Assembly (NCBI GenBank): GCA_050298535.1
Contig: JBNKUI010000030.1
Span: forward strand, 124,001-188,000
Length of the DNA: 64,000 nucleotides
From: JABDMH01 sp050298535
GTDB lineage: Bacteria > Bacteroidota > Bacteroidia > Chitinophagales > Saprospiraceae
Direction: 5' to 3'
In this document: positions 57,087 to 64,000 of the stretch, in pieces
How the letters are laid out: every line of letters begins with the position of its first letter
How positions within the stretch are numbered: position 1 is the stretch's first letter
Made by a program: the position numbers and the translations under genes
The notes under the pieces: generated by a model
The model's input: the letters and a program-made list of their open reading frames with translations, nothing else
Told to the model about the DNA's origin: nothing
Databases searched by the model: none

Positions 57087-58757
57087 ATGCATTGTAGTTA
57101 CATAGCTCTATTCTCCTCTATACTTCTATTGACTCTTACAGGCGTACTTTCTTCCACGGCTTATGCAACCGACTATCACGTGGGACCATCACAAGCCTAC
57201 ACCAACATTGGAGACGTCCGATGGGATACATTAGCACCCGGTGACCGCGTCTTCATTCATTGGCGTGATACTCCCTATTATGAGAAGTGGGTCATCAACC
57301 GACCAGGCACCAGCCAGGACTGGATAGAGGTAATTGGCGTTGACGGCCCCCAAGGTCAACAACCCATCATCTCGGGAGAAAATGCAACTACTTCACCTCA
57401 TGTTAATTTCTGGAATGAACCACGGGGGATTATAAAGGTCGGTGGATCCAATACGCCTAATAATGAAATTCCGACCTATATAAGGATTGAAAATCTTGAA
57501 ATTAGATCGGCCCGGCCTTTCTACCAATTTACCAATGATAGTGGAGGCACTGAGAACTATTCTAATAATGCGGCTTCTATCTATGTAGAAAAAGCACAGC
57601 ATTTAGTCATTAGTAACTGTACGATCCATGATAGTGGCAACGGAATTTTTGTGGGCGCTTTTGATGGAATTACCCAAGATATCCGTATCGAGAAGAACTA
57701 TATTTATGACAATGGAATTGTGGGTCGGTTTTATGAGCATAACACCTACACGGCGGCTATAGGAATAATTTATGAGGGTAACCGGTTTGGTCCCCTACGC
57801 AATGGCGCGGATGGAAATAATCTAAAAGACCGATCAGCAGGTTTGGTAGTACGATATAATTGGATCGAAGGAGGTAATCGACAACTAGACCTGGTTGATG
57901 CTGAAGACTCAGATGTGCTTGTCAACCATCCAGATTACCACGAGACACATGTCTATGGCAATATTTTGATAGAACCAGACGGCGACGGGAATTCTCAAAT
58001 CATGCACTATGGTGGCGATAGCGGGACACAAGCTGATTATCGAAAGGGCACACTACATTTTTATAATAATACCGTGATATCGCTGCGATCAGGCAATACA
58101 ACGCTCGTTCGATTGTCCACCAATGACGAATCAGCGGATGTATTTAATAATGTGATTTATGCCACTGCTGACAATAAACTGGCCCTTATCGATGGCACCG
58201 GTACTGTCAACTTGGAAAATAACTGGCTTAAAACCGGATGGAAGAATTGTCATTGTACTTCATCAGGTTCCATTAATGACCTGGGAAATAATCTAGTCGG
58301 AACTGACCCAGTTTTCGAAAACTTTAATAATTACAATTTCATACCACACAATACATCGCCACTCATCAACAATGGGATGCCAATACCATCTGGATTATTA
58401 CCCGGCTTGGATGTCGACCAGATGTACAATATGCATCAGGAACTGCAAATAAGAACTCCCTTGGGGAATATGGATATGGGTGCTTTTGAAGTCGTGAGCT
58501 CAAGCTGCACTGCGAGTACCACTTTTATGAATGGTAGCTGGGACAACGGAGTACCTGATGGCACCAAGCATGCGATCATCGCCAGTAATTATTCCACTGC
58601 TACCTTTGGAAATATTAATGCTTGCAAGTGTACGATCGAGCAAGGGGTCACAGTGACCATCAATTCCGGTGATAGTATTACGGCAGATGAGGAATTCATA
58701 GTGCACGGGATGCTGGATCAGGTACTGACTGCCATTCTGGAAGTACAGAGTCCCTAG
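57087..58757 (+). CDS. secreted right-handed parallel beta-helix protein
   Basis: 556 residues: signal peptide (~1-28), a right-handed parallel beta-helix core (~110-420) with stacked turns ('LVISNCTIHDSGNGIFVGAF', 'IRIEKNYIYDNGIV') as in polysaccharide lyases and pectate-binding proteins, then a small C-terminal domain with 'CKCTIEQGVTVTINSGDSIT'. No T9SS sorting domain is evident. A catalytic set could not be identified. The following beta-lactamase-fold gene is 40 bp downstream, so the two may be an operon. Confidence 0.82.
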   Translation: MHCSYIALFSSILLLTLTGVLSSTAYATDYHVGPSQAYTNIGDVRWDTLAPGDRVFIHWRDTPYYEKWVINRPGTSQDWIEVIGVDGPQGQQPIISGENATTSPHVNFWNEPRGIIKVGGSNTPNNEIPTYIRIENLEIRSARPFYQFTNDSGGTENYSNNAASIYVEKAQHLVISNCTIHDSGNGIFVGAFDGITQDIRIEKNYIYDNGIVGRFYEHNTYTAAIGIIYEGNRFGPLRNGADGNNLKDRSAGLVVRYNWIEGGNRQLDLVDAEDSDVLVNHPDYHETHVYGNILIEPDGDGNSQIMHYGGDSGTQADYRKGTLHFYNNTVISLRSGNTTLVRLSTNDESADVFNNVIYATADNKLALIDGTGTVNLENNWLKTGWKNCHCTSSGSINDLGNNLVGTDPVFENFNNYNFIPHNTSPLINNGMPIPSGLLPGLDVDQMYNMHQELQIRTPLGNMDMGAFEVVSSSCTASTTFMNGSWDNGVPDGTKHAIIASNYSTATFGNINACKCTIEQGVTVTINSGDSITADEEFIVHGMLDQVLTAILEVQSP

Positions 58758-58797
58758 GACACTGTGACATTCAAAATAGTATCTTGTCATCAGAATT

Positions 58798-60072
58798 ATG
58801 AAAAACAAGTTAATATTTCTGATGCTACCTCTGATTTTCCTGTACGGTTGTGATCCATCCACCTATGCACAGAATAAGGAAAAATCCACCGAAACTCACC
58901 CTTCATTTATTTTAGGGGAGTACCAGCGCGAGAGGCTGGACAGTCTTGTCCGTGTAGCTATTTCAGATAATATAATTCCCGGGGCGGTGCTCTCCATTTT
59001 TGTAGAAAATCAGGAAGTTTATAAAAAAGCATATGGATGGGCTTCTTCACAAGACTTCGCAGGATCCCCATTACACCAACCTGAGCTCATGACTACCGAT
59101 CATTTGTTTGATCTGGCATCTCTCACCAAAGTCTTTGCCACTACGATGGCAGTGATGAAATTAGTTGGTGAAAAAGAGATCAACCTGATGGACCCCATTG
59201 CTACATATTTACCATTATGTGATCAGCCACTATTGCAGGAAATTACCATCCAGCATTTACTGACGCATACTTCCGGACTTGCCCCCTGGAAACCACTTTA
59301 CTACCATGCCTCCACATCGGACGAGACCTATGCATATATTTGCTCACTACCTCCGGCTACTGAAGTTGGTGCCGAAAGACATTACAGCGACCTGGGATTT
59401 ATGCTATTAGGATATATGGTAGAGGAAGTTTCTGGAATGTCCTTGCAAAGCTATCTCCAGGAAAAAATCTATGGTCCCCTGGAATTGAAAAATACCTTAT
59501 TCCTACCTGAGGATCCGAGCTTTCGATTTGCAGCCACTTCTCATGGTAATCCCTTCGAGCGAAAAATGGTCGAAGACCCTGATTTTGGGTTTAAATGTGA
59601 TGAAAATCCCGATGATTTTAATGCCTGGAGACAAAGGATCTTAGTCGGAGAAGTAAATGATGGAAATGCCTATCACGCGAATCAGGGAATGGCAGGTCAC
59701 GCCGGACTGTTTTCCACCGCAGATGAATTACAGCAATTATTGCAATTATTATTAAATCATGGAAAGAAGGACAAGACGAATATTCTGGACAAAGCAACCA
59801 TTGAGCGGTTTTTGACGAAAGATAGTTTTGGTCATGGTTTAGGATGGGCTATGTCGGCAAATACAATCCCTGCATCAAACCTTCCCGAGGGAGCCTTTGG
59901 GCATACCGGTTTCACCGGTACATACGCTCTGTGCCTGCCGGACCGAAACGCCAGTATCATCCTCCTCACCAACCGACTGCATCTGGGCGTCAATGAGGAA
60001 GGATACTACCCTTCCGTTACTAACCTCCGTAGAGCTATTTCCGAATACTTCATCGAAATATCCCAGCCTTAA
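58798..60072 (+). CDS. serine hydrolase, beta-lactamase class C / penicillin-binding fold, lipoprotein
   Basis: 424 residues: lipobox 'LYGC' (Cys18), nucleophile motif Ser108-Leu-Thr-Lys111 ('ASLTKVFATT'), Y-S-D at 196-198 in place of the classical Y-x-N, and 'HTGFTG' near residue 377, i.e. the SxxK, YxN-like and KTG-like motifs of the family. Anchored by a lipid in the periplasm. Members include esterases, D-aminopeptidases and carboxypeptidases; a true beta-lactamase cannot be assumed. Follows the beta-helix gene at 40 bp. Confidence 0.9.
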   Translation: MKNKLIFLMLPLIFLYGCDPSTYAQNKEKSTETHPSFILGEYQRERLDSLVRVAISDNIIPGAVLSIFVENQEVYKKAYGWASSQDFAGSPLHQPELMTTDHLFDLASLTKVFATTMAVMKLVGEKEINLMDPIATYLPLCDQPLLQEITIQHLLTHTSGLAPWKPLYYHASTSDETYAYICSLPPATEVGAERHYSDLGFMLLGYMVEEVSGMSLQSYLQEKIYGPLELKNTLFLPEDPSFRFAATSHGNPFERKMVEDPDFGFKCDENPDDFNAWRQRILVGEVNDGNAYHANQGMAGHAGLFSTADELQQLLQLLLNHGKKDKTNILDKATIERFLTKDSFGHGLGWAMSANTIPASNLPEGAFGHTGFTGTYALCLPDRNASIILLTNRLHLGVNEEGYYPSVTNLRRAISEYFIEISQP

Positions 60073-60711
60073 GCTTGGGTTATCTGCCCGGAGTAATTGA
60101 GAACAGAATAGTTTCATTAAATTATTTCCTGATTACCTGCGAGACGTAGCTGCTCAGCCTCCCAACCGTAGTCGATATATCGTATTGGAAGAATTCACCC
60201 TTCACCTTGATTTTCATAAAGCCTTCCCCAGCATTAAGTCTTCTCCCCTTCCAGCCATTGCCGACTATCGATCCTCCGGTCAAGAACCTTACACGATCAT
60301 TAGCGTTGCCATACTACATGCAATGGATATGCTCATAAAGCAACGGCTTTAGACGATGATGCTCCAAAACCAATAAAAATGAGTTAAATTAATCATCGAA
60401 AGATTTTTAATTTAGTAAAGTGACCGAAGTACATCTGCCAGACTAAATAATTTGCCTTTGAACTTCATATTCCAATTTTCTATTTGATCTTGCAGCTGCG
60501 AGAGACCGAACCAGGATTGAAACGCAAATAGTTGCCTCTCATGGTATTGCTCTTCCTTCCCTGGCAATTGATCAGTCTTTAATTATGTACCAGGTAGACA
60601 AGAGGAGTGAATCAATGAAAAACATATTTTAATTCTTTGCTCTTAATGGTTTGAAACGCCTTTGCTTTTTATCCAATTTTTGTAACGTATTTTTCAAATT
60701 TATAAATTAAT
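60073..60711. other. long intergenic region with one orphan coding fragment
   Basis: Apart from the fragment at 60122-60313 (-), nothing is recognisable. The right end just before the isomerase gene is very AT-rich and probably carries its promoter. Confidence 0.45.
60122..60313 (-). pseudogene. orphan C-terminal coding fragment
   Basis: In one frame the minus strand reads '..NDRVRFLTGGSIVGNGWK' ... 'GEGFMKIKVKGEFFQYDIST' ... 'SYVSQVIRK' to a TAA at 60122-60124. The frame is closed upstream by a TAG with no start codon before the internal Met. The composition is protein-like, but I do not recognise the family. Possibly the end of a gene destroyed by deletion. Confidence 0.4.
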
Positions 60712-61752
60712 ATGCCTAATAGTTTTCCAAAGTTGCACAATGCAGCCTGGCCAGGTGTCGTAGGAAAAGGTCCAGACTCTGAGCCACCCATTTCTTTTGA
60801 AAAGATGCTTGACATGACTGCTAAAGCAGAGATAGATGGGGTCCGGTTTGACGGAATTGACTTATTTCTTGCACTTCCACATACGGATATTGACAGTGAT
60901 AAGGATGCGTTACAACAGCTAGTGGATCAGGTAGCCGATAAGGATCTTCAGGTGGGGAGCCTGGTGGCACCCGTATGGACTCCAGCCGGTGGAGGGTCAG
61001 CGATGGGTTCAGACGAGGACATTGAGCGATTCCTCACACAAGTAAGAAAAGCCTGTGAAATTGGTCAATTTTTGCGGGAAGCAGGTATTCGGCCACATGG
61101 CATCGTACGTATCGACTCTTCGGCTGATCCGGAGTCCTGGTCTAAGGACCCGGAAAGGAATTCAGCACGGATCGTCAGTACTTTTCAGAAGGCCTGTGAC
61201 ATAGCTGCTGAGTATAATGAATCTCTGGCGGCTGAAGGTGAAATATGCTGGGCGGGTATGCATGGATGGAAAACCATGCTCAAGACACTTGAGGCAGTGG
61301 ATCGTCCAAACATTGGATTTCAGGCCGACATGGCCCATACCCTACTCTATCTACTGGGATATAATAAACCCGATGAACGAATCCTGCCCGAAGACTATGA
61401 TTGGAAAGACCGGGAGATTCTAAAAGCCGGACTCAAGAAAGTGTCAGATGCCCTGCGCCCATGGACTATTGATTTTCACGTCGCTCAAAATGATGGCACT
61501 GTCTTCGGATCAGGTAGCCACGACAAGACCGGCAGGCATTGCCAGGCGAACGATCCAAACGGGAAATTACATATTGTGGAAGATGCCGGTTACTGGTTGC
61601 GAGACGGAGAAGGTAATCTGACAAAAAGAATGAAACACATTTGCTGGGACGGATGTATGTTTCCTAATGAGGTGATGTTAAATCAGGACACATGGAATAC
61701 TATTTTATCCACCATGATCGGGGTACGGGAAAGACATGGATGGAATGAATAA
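60712..61752 (+). CDS. sugar phosphate isomerase/epimerase-like TIM-barrel protein
   Basis: 346 residues of the xylose-isomerase-like (AP endonuclease 2) TIM-barrel superfamily. Likely metal ligands are the Glu in 'LAAEGEICWAGMHGWK', the Asp-His in 'GFQADMAHTLLYL', the His in 'WTIDFHVAQND' and the acidic residue in 'LHIVEDAGYW'. No signal peptide, so cytoplasmic. It is 24 bp upstream of the Gfo/Idh/MocA gene, the classic pairing for metabolism of inositol- or keto-sugar-type substrates. The exact sugar is unknown. Confidence 0.85.
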   Translation: MPNSFPKLHNAAWPGVVGKGPDSEPPISFEKMLDMTAKAEIDGVRFDGIDLFLALPHTDIDSDKDALQQLVDQVADKDLQVGSLVAPVWTPAGGGSAMGSDEDIERFLTQVRKACEIGQFLREAGIRPHGIVRIDSSADPESWSKDPERNSARIVSTFQKACDIAAEYNESLAAEGEICWAGMHGWKTMLKTLEAVDRPNIGFQADMAHTLLYLLGYNKPDERILPEDYDWKDREILKAGLKKVSDALRPWTIDFHVAQNDGTVFGSGSHDKTGRHCQANDPNGKLHIVEDAGYWLRDGEGNLTKRMKHICWDGCMFPNEVMLNQDTWNTILSTMIGVRERHGWNE

Positions 61753-61776
61753 TCTTAAAAGGACGAAAAATTAAAC

Positions 61777-62934
61777 ATGGATAAGAAGATATTGAGGATA
61801 GGTATCATTGGTACTGGATTCATGGCCAGAGCGCATTCAAACGCGTACAATCGAATTGGTGATTTTTTCCCGGAACTTGCTTACCAGCCCAAACTACAGG
61901 CAGTGTGCTCCCGCTCGGCAGCACGTGTAGAAAAATTTGCCAAACAATGGGGTTTTGCTCGTTGGGAAACCGATTGGAAAAAAATGGTAAAGAGCGACGA
62001 CATTGATGCCATCGATATTTGTACTCCTAATCACCTGCACGCTGATATAGCTATAGCTGCTGCGGAGCATGGGAAAATGATACTTTGTGAAAAGCCCCTG
62101 GCCAGAACCGTAGCAGAGGCCAGCCCCATGGTCGATGCCGTTGAAAAACACAATGTACCTAACACGGTCTATTATAATTATCGAAGAGTGCCTGCTGTCA
62201 CATTGGCAAAGCAGATCATCGATGCGGGAAAATTGGGTCGCATATTTCATTTTCGGGCTAACTTCCTGCAAGACTGGACCATTAATCCTGAACTACCACA
62301 GGGAGGTGAAGGACTTTGGCGTCTGGATAGTAAATCGGCGGGTTCGGGAGTCACCGGAGACTTGCTTGCTCATTGTATTGATACAGCCATGTGGCTAAAT
62401 GGTGGAATAAAAGATGTATCTGCCATGACGGAGACCTTTGTGAAAGAGCGAATCCATCAGGAAACCGGGCAGGTAGAAAAAGTGAATATTGATGATGCCT
62501 GTATCTTTCATTGCCACTTTGAAAATGGCTCGCTGGGGGTATTTGAAGCCACACGGTATGCTCGTGGTCAAAAAGCGTTATACACTTTTGAAATAAATGG
62601 AGAACATGCCTCTATCCGTTGGGATTTACACGATCAAAACCGATTGGGATATTTCGACCATCGGGATGAATCCATAGTGCGAGGATGGCGATCCATCCAT
62701 GTATCAGATAGTGATCAACCGTATATTGATAAGTGGTGGATCCCCGGTGTCTGCATTGGTTATGAACACACTTTTGTACATCACGTCGCTGACTTTCTGC
62801 ACAGTCTCGAACTTGATCAGCCTTGCTCCCCTACTTTTCGGGAGGCCCTGGAAACACAGAAAGTCTGTGAGGCGGTACTGGACTCAGCCAGCTCAAGATC
62901 GTGGAAAGACACCGGGGTACAATGGAATGGCTAA
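61777..62934 (+). CDS. Gfo/Idh/MocA family oxidoreductase
   Basis: 385 residues: NAD(P)-binding Rossmann motif 'IGIIGTGFMARAHSNAY' (~7-23), the conserved catalytic-loop 'CEKPLARTVAEA' (~106-117), and the C-terminal alpha/beta domain with 'GSGVTGDLLAHCIDTAMWL'. The conserved Lys of EKP and the His of the 'LLAHCID' segment are present. Cytoplasmic sugar dehydrogenase/oxidoreductase, probably interconverting a sugar and its keto form with the isomerase gene immediately upstream. Its stop is one base from the end of the convergent cysteine dioxygenase gene. Confidence 0.93.
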   Translation: MDKKILRIGIIGTGFMARAHSNAYNRIGDFFPELAYQPKLQAVCSRSAARVEKFAKQWGFARWETDWKKMVKSDDIDAIDICTPNHLHADIAIAAAEHGKMILCEKPLARTVAEASPMVDAVEKHNVPNTVYYNYRRVPAVTLAKQIIDAGKLGRIFHFRANFLQDWTINPELPQGGEGLWRLDSKSAGSGVTGDLLAHCIDTAMWLNGGIKDVSAMTETFVKERIHQETGQVEKVNIDDACIFHCHFENGSLGVFEATRYARGQKALYTFEINGEHASIRWDLHDQNRLGYFDHRDESIVRGWRSIHVSDSDQPYIDKWWIPGVCIGYEHTFVHHVADFLHSLELDQPCSPTFREALETQKVCEAVLDSASSRSWKDTGVQWNG

Positions 62935-62935
62935 A

Positions 62936-63385
62936 TCATTTGACATAGGTGTACAGATGGATTGAGTACGCCACCCTATCGGTATGATTAGAGACCTTAT
63001 GGAATCCCATTTGGTCATCGATATAGTTTACGGCATTCTTAAACAAGATGCTTTGCGACCTCATCTCGTCCAAGGTATCGTAGCGTGCTTCCGTCAGGAC
63101 TCCATGCAACACTTTGAAGATACATCCTCCCTCTGGATGACCATGAATTTTACTGGATTGGCCCGGTGTCCATTTAATTAAGGTAAGCTTCATTACCTCG
63201 CTATGGACTAACACAAGACTGCCCAATGCGTCAAGAGTGTCAAGAACGTCCTCATCAAAGTCATCCAGTGATATCCCGGACAAAGCATCGACAAAATAAA
63301 GGGCTGACCGACTCCAATCTTCTTGTATTACTTGGAAGCGATCTCTAACCATTGACTTTTGCGGACTATTTAGTAAGGCACTCAT
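62936..63385 (-). CDS. cysteine dioxygenase family protein
   Basis: 149 residues. The cupin motif 'HGHPEGGCIFKVLHG' gives His81, His83 and Cys88, and His129 lies in 'GFHKVSN'; these match the iron ligands and the cross-linked Cys of type I cysteine dioxygenases, spacing included. A Tyr at 145 ('HLYTY') is placed to be the Tyr of the Cys-Tyr cofactor. It oxidises cysteine to cysteine sulfinate, in cysteine catabolism or taurine synthesis. Shorter than mammalian CDO but within the bacterial range. Confidence 0.88.
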   Translation of the reverse strand: MSALLNSPQKSMVRDRFQVIQEDWSRSALYFVDALSGISLDDFDEDVLDTLDALGSLVLVHSEVMKLTLIKWTPGQSSKIHGHPEGGCIFKVLHGVLTEARYDTLDEMRSQSILFKNAVNYIDDQMGFHKVSNHTDRVAYSIHLYTYVK

Positions 63386-63528
63386 CTTTTCTTCTTTATC
63401 CCTTTATATTCTTTCATGGTAAAACATTACCGGCTACTCTACTTTTTTTGGCAAAACATCCCACAATGCGACTTTAACTGCTTGCAGAAGTCTTATATTA
63501 AATGCGATGTCCAAATGAGACCAGAGCT

Positions 63529-64000
63529 ATGAACAACAGACGAAAATTTATTGCACTACAGTCCATGGACCGATATGCAAACCTAAAGACGGAAGAGTAT
63601 CTCGAATCTATCAAGCTGGAGACCCAGATTGAAGACACCGACGTATTTACCGAAGGACCCGCTGTGGATAGCAATGGAGATGTCTACTTCACAAATATCC
63701 GGACGAGCAAAATATTGAAATGGAATCCCCGAGAAAGAGAACTCAGCACTTTTCTCACTGATACCCATGAAGCCAATGGTTTGCGCTTTACTCCGGATGG
63801 AGACTTATTAATCTGCGAGGGAGGTGCCGGTGAGGTCACGAAACTTAATATGTCTACCGGTCAAAAAACTACTCTTGCGGATCGTTTCCAGGGCAAAATG
63901 CTTCAGGCTCCCAATGATATTGAATTTGATCGCGCAGGACGTATTTACTTTTCGTCCCGGGGGGATCAGGCAGATCCCGGTAAATACAATAAAAAGGCAG
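63529..64000 (+). CDS. SMP-30/gluconolactonase-like protein (3' end beyond window)
   Basis: About 157 residues are visible before the window edge. After a short leader ('MNNRRKFIAL') the sequence follows the SMP-30/gluconolactonase propeller: 'FTEGPAVDSNGDVYFTNI', 'EANGLRFTPDGDLLICEGG', then 'QAPNDIEFDRAGRIYFSS'. The Glu of 'EGP' and the Asn-Asp of 'PND' are the usual Ca2+-binding and active-site residues. Hydrolyses sugar lactones; it sits a few kb from the isomerase/oxidoreductase pair, fitting aldose-to-aldonate metabolism. No signal peptide evident. Truncated by the window, not by mutation. Confidence 0.87.
   Translation, partial: MNNRRKFIALQSMDRYANLKTEEYLESIKLETQIEDTDVFTEGPAVDSNGDVYFTNIRTSKILKWNPRERELSTFLTDTHEANGLRFTPDGDLLICEGGAGEVTKLNMSTGQKTTLADRFQGKMLQAPNDIEFDRAGRIYFSSRGDQADPGKYNKKA

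Noticed and set aside
58798..60072. True beta-lactamase (antibiotic resistance)
   Set aside because: The SxxK fold is shared with esterases and peptidases; Y-S-D and the lipoprotein leader do not prove lactam hydrolysis.
1..64000. tRNA, rRNA or riboswitch
   Set aside because: None could be found by eye, neither a T-loop/CCA pattern nor an rRNA segment. A covariance-model search would be needed for certainty.

Overview
The window looks like a chromosome segment of a Bacteroidota bacterium, most likely a free-living, Saprospiria- or Cytophagia-like relative. Reasons seen in the sequence: a C-terminal type IX secretion (T9SS) sorting domain on the CocE-type hydrolase at 52.4-54.3 kb, beta-propeller/Y_Y_Y sensor kinases with a LytTR regulator, DUF6090 membrane proteins, MacB/FtsX permeases of the Bacteroidota type, S9 peptidases, and several secreted proteins with YadA-head-like repeats ending in a peptidase-S74 chaperone domain. 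No tRNA, rRNA, CRISPR array, complete insertion sequence or prophage was seen.

Layout. 0.3-5.2 kb: a secreted hypothetical, an unknown helical protein, then a small cassette of a frameshifted XRE regulator overlapping a two-TM coiled-coil protein that converges on an HNH-like zinc protein. 5.3-13.1 kb: four GIY-YIG nuclease copies (one truncated), each preceded by the same double-hairpin REP-like repeat, interleaved with a DUF6090 protein, a large S74 tail-fibre-like protein and oligopeptidase B. 13.2-16.8 kb: a LytTR/propeller-kinase two-component pair. 17.3-21.8 kb: three paralogous S74 surface proteins with an NTF2-like pseudogene between the second and third. 21.9-25.5 kb: a 1178-aa secreted CARDB/Asp-box propeller protein. 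25.6-34.1 kb: relics and a live copy of DUF6090, a sensor kinase split by a one-base frameshift, a fifth GIY-YIG copy, a tandem hairpin array, a DPP IV-type peptidase and a cytidylate-kinase-like protein. 34.2-46 kb: a double-domain esterase, a tail-fibre/DUF6090 chimeric relic, an enolase-superfamily dehydratase, a cyclase-TPR protein, TPR paralogs and a DUF1080 hydrolase. 46-60 kb: cardiolipin synthase, a TPR histidine kinase, outer-membrane and secreted proteins, the T9SS-sorted hydrolase, an ABC permease, a beta-helix protein and a beta-lactamase-fold hydrolase. 60.7-64 kb: a TIM-barrel isomerase and Gfo/Idh/MocA oxidoreductase pair, a cysteine dioxygenase and the start of an SMP-30/gluconolactonase-like protein.

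How the genes work together. Much of the window encodes cell-surface or periplasmic scavenging of peptides (two S9 peptidases, the S15-like hydrolase) and sugars or uronates (CE15-like esterase, DUF1080, enolase-superfamily dehydratase, isomerase/oxidoreductase pair, SMP-30), plus sensory kinases. The most unusual feature is the set of REP-like palindromes sharing a core and the CGTCAGTA(C) end, repeatedly placed 7-11 bp in front of ~96-aa GIY-YIG nucleases. This resembles a REP/RAYT-type arrangement with a GIY-YIG enzyme in place of the Y1 transposase. The region also shows heavy recombination: chimeric genes, segmental duplications and several fresh pseudogenes.
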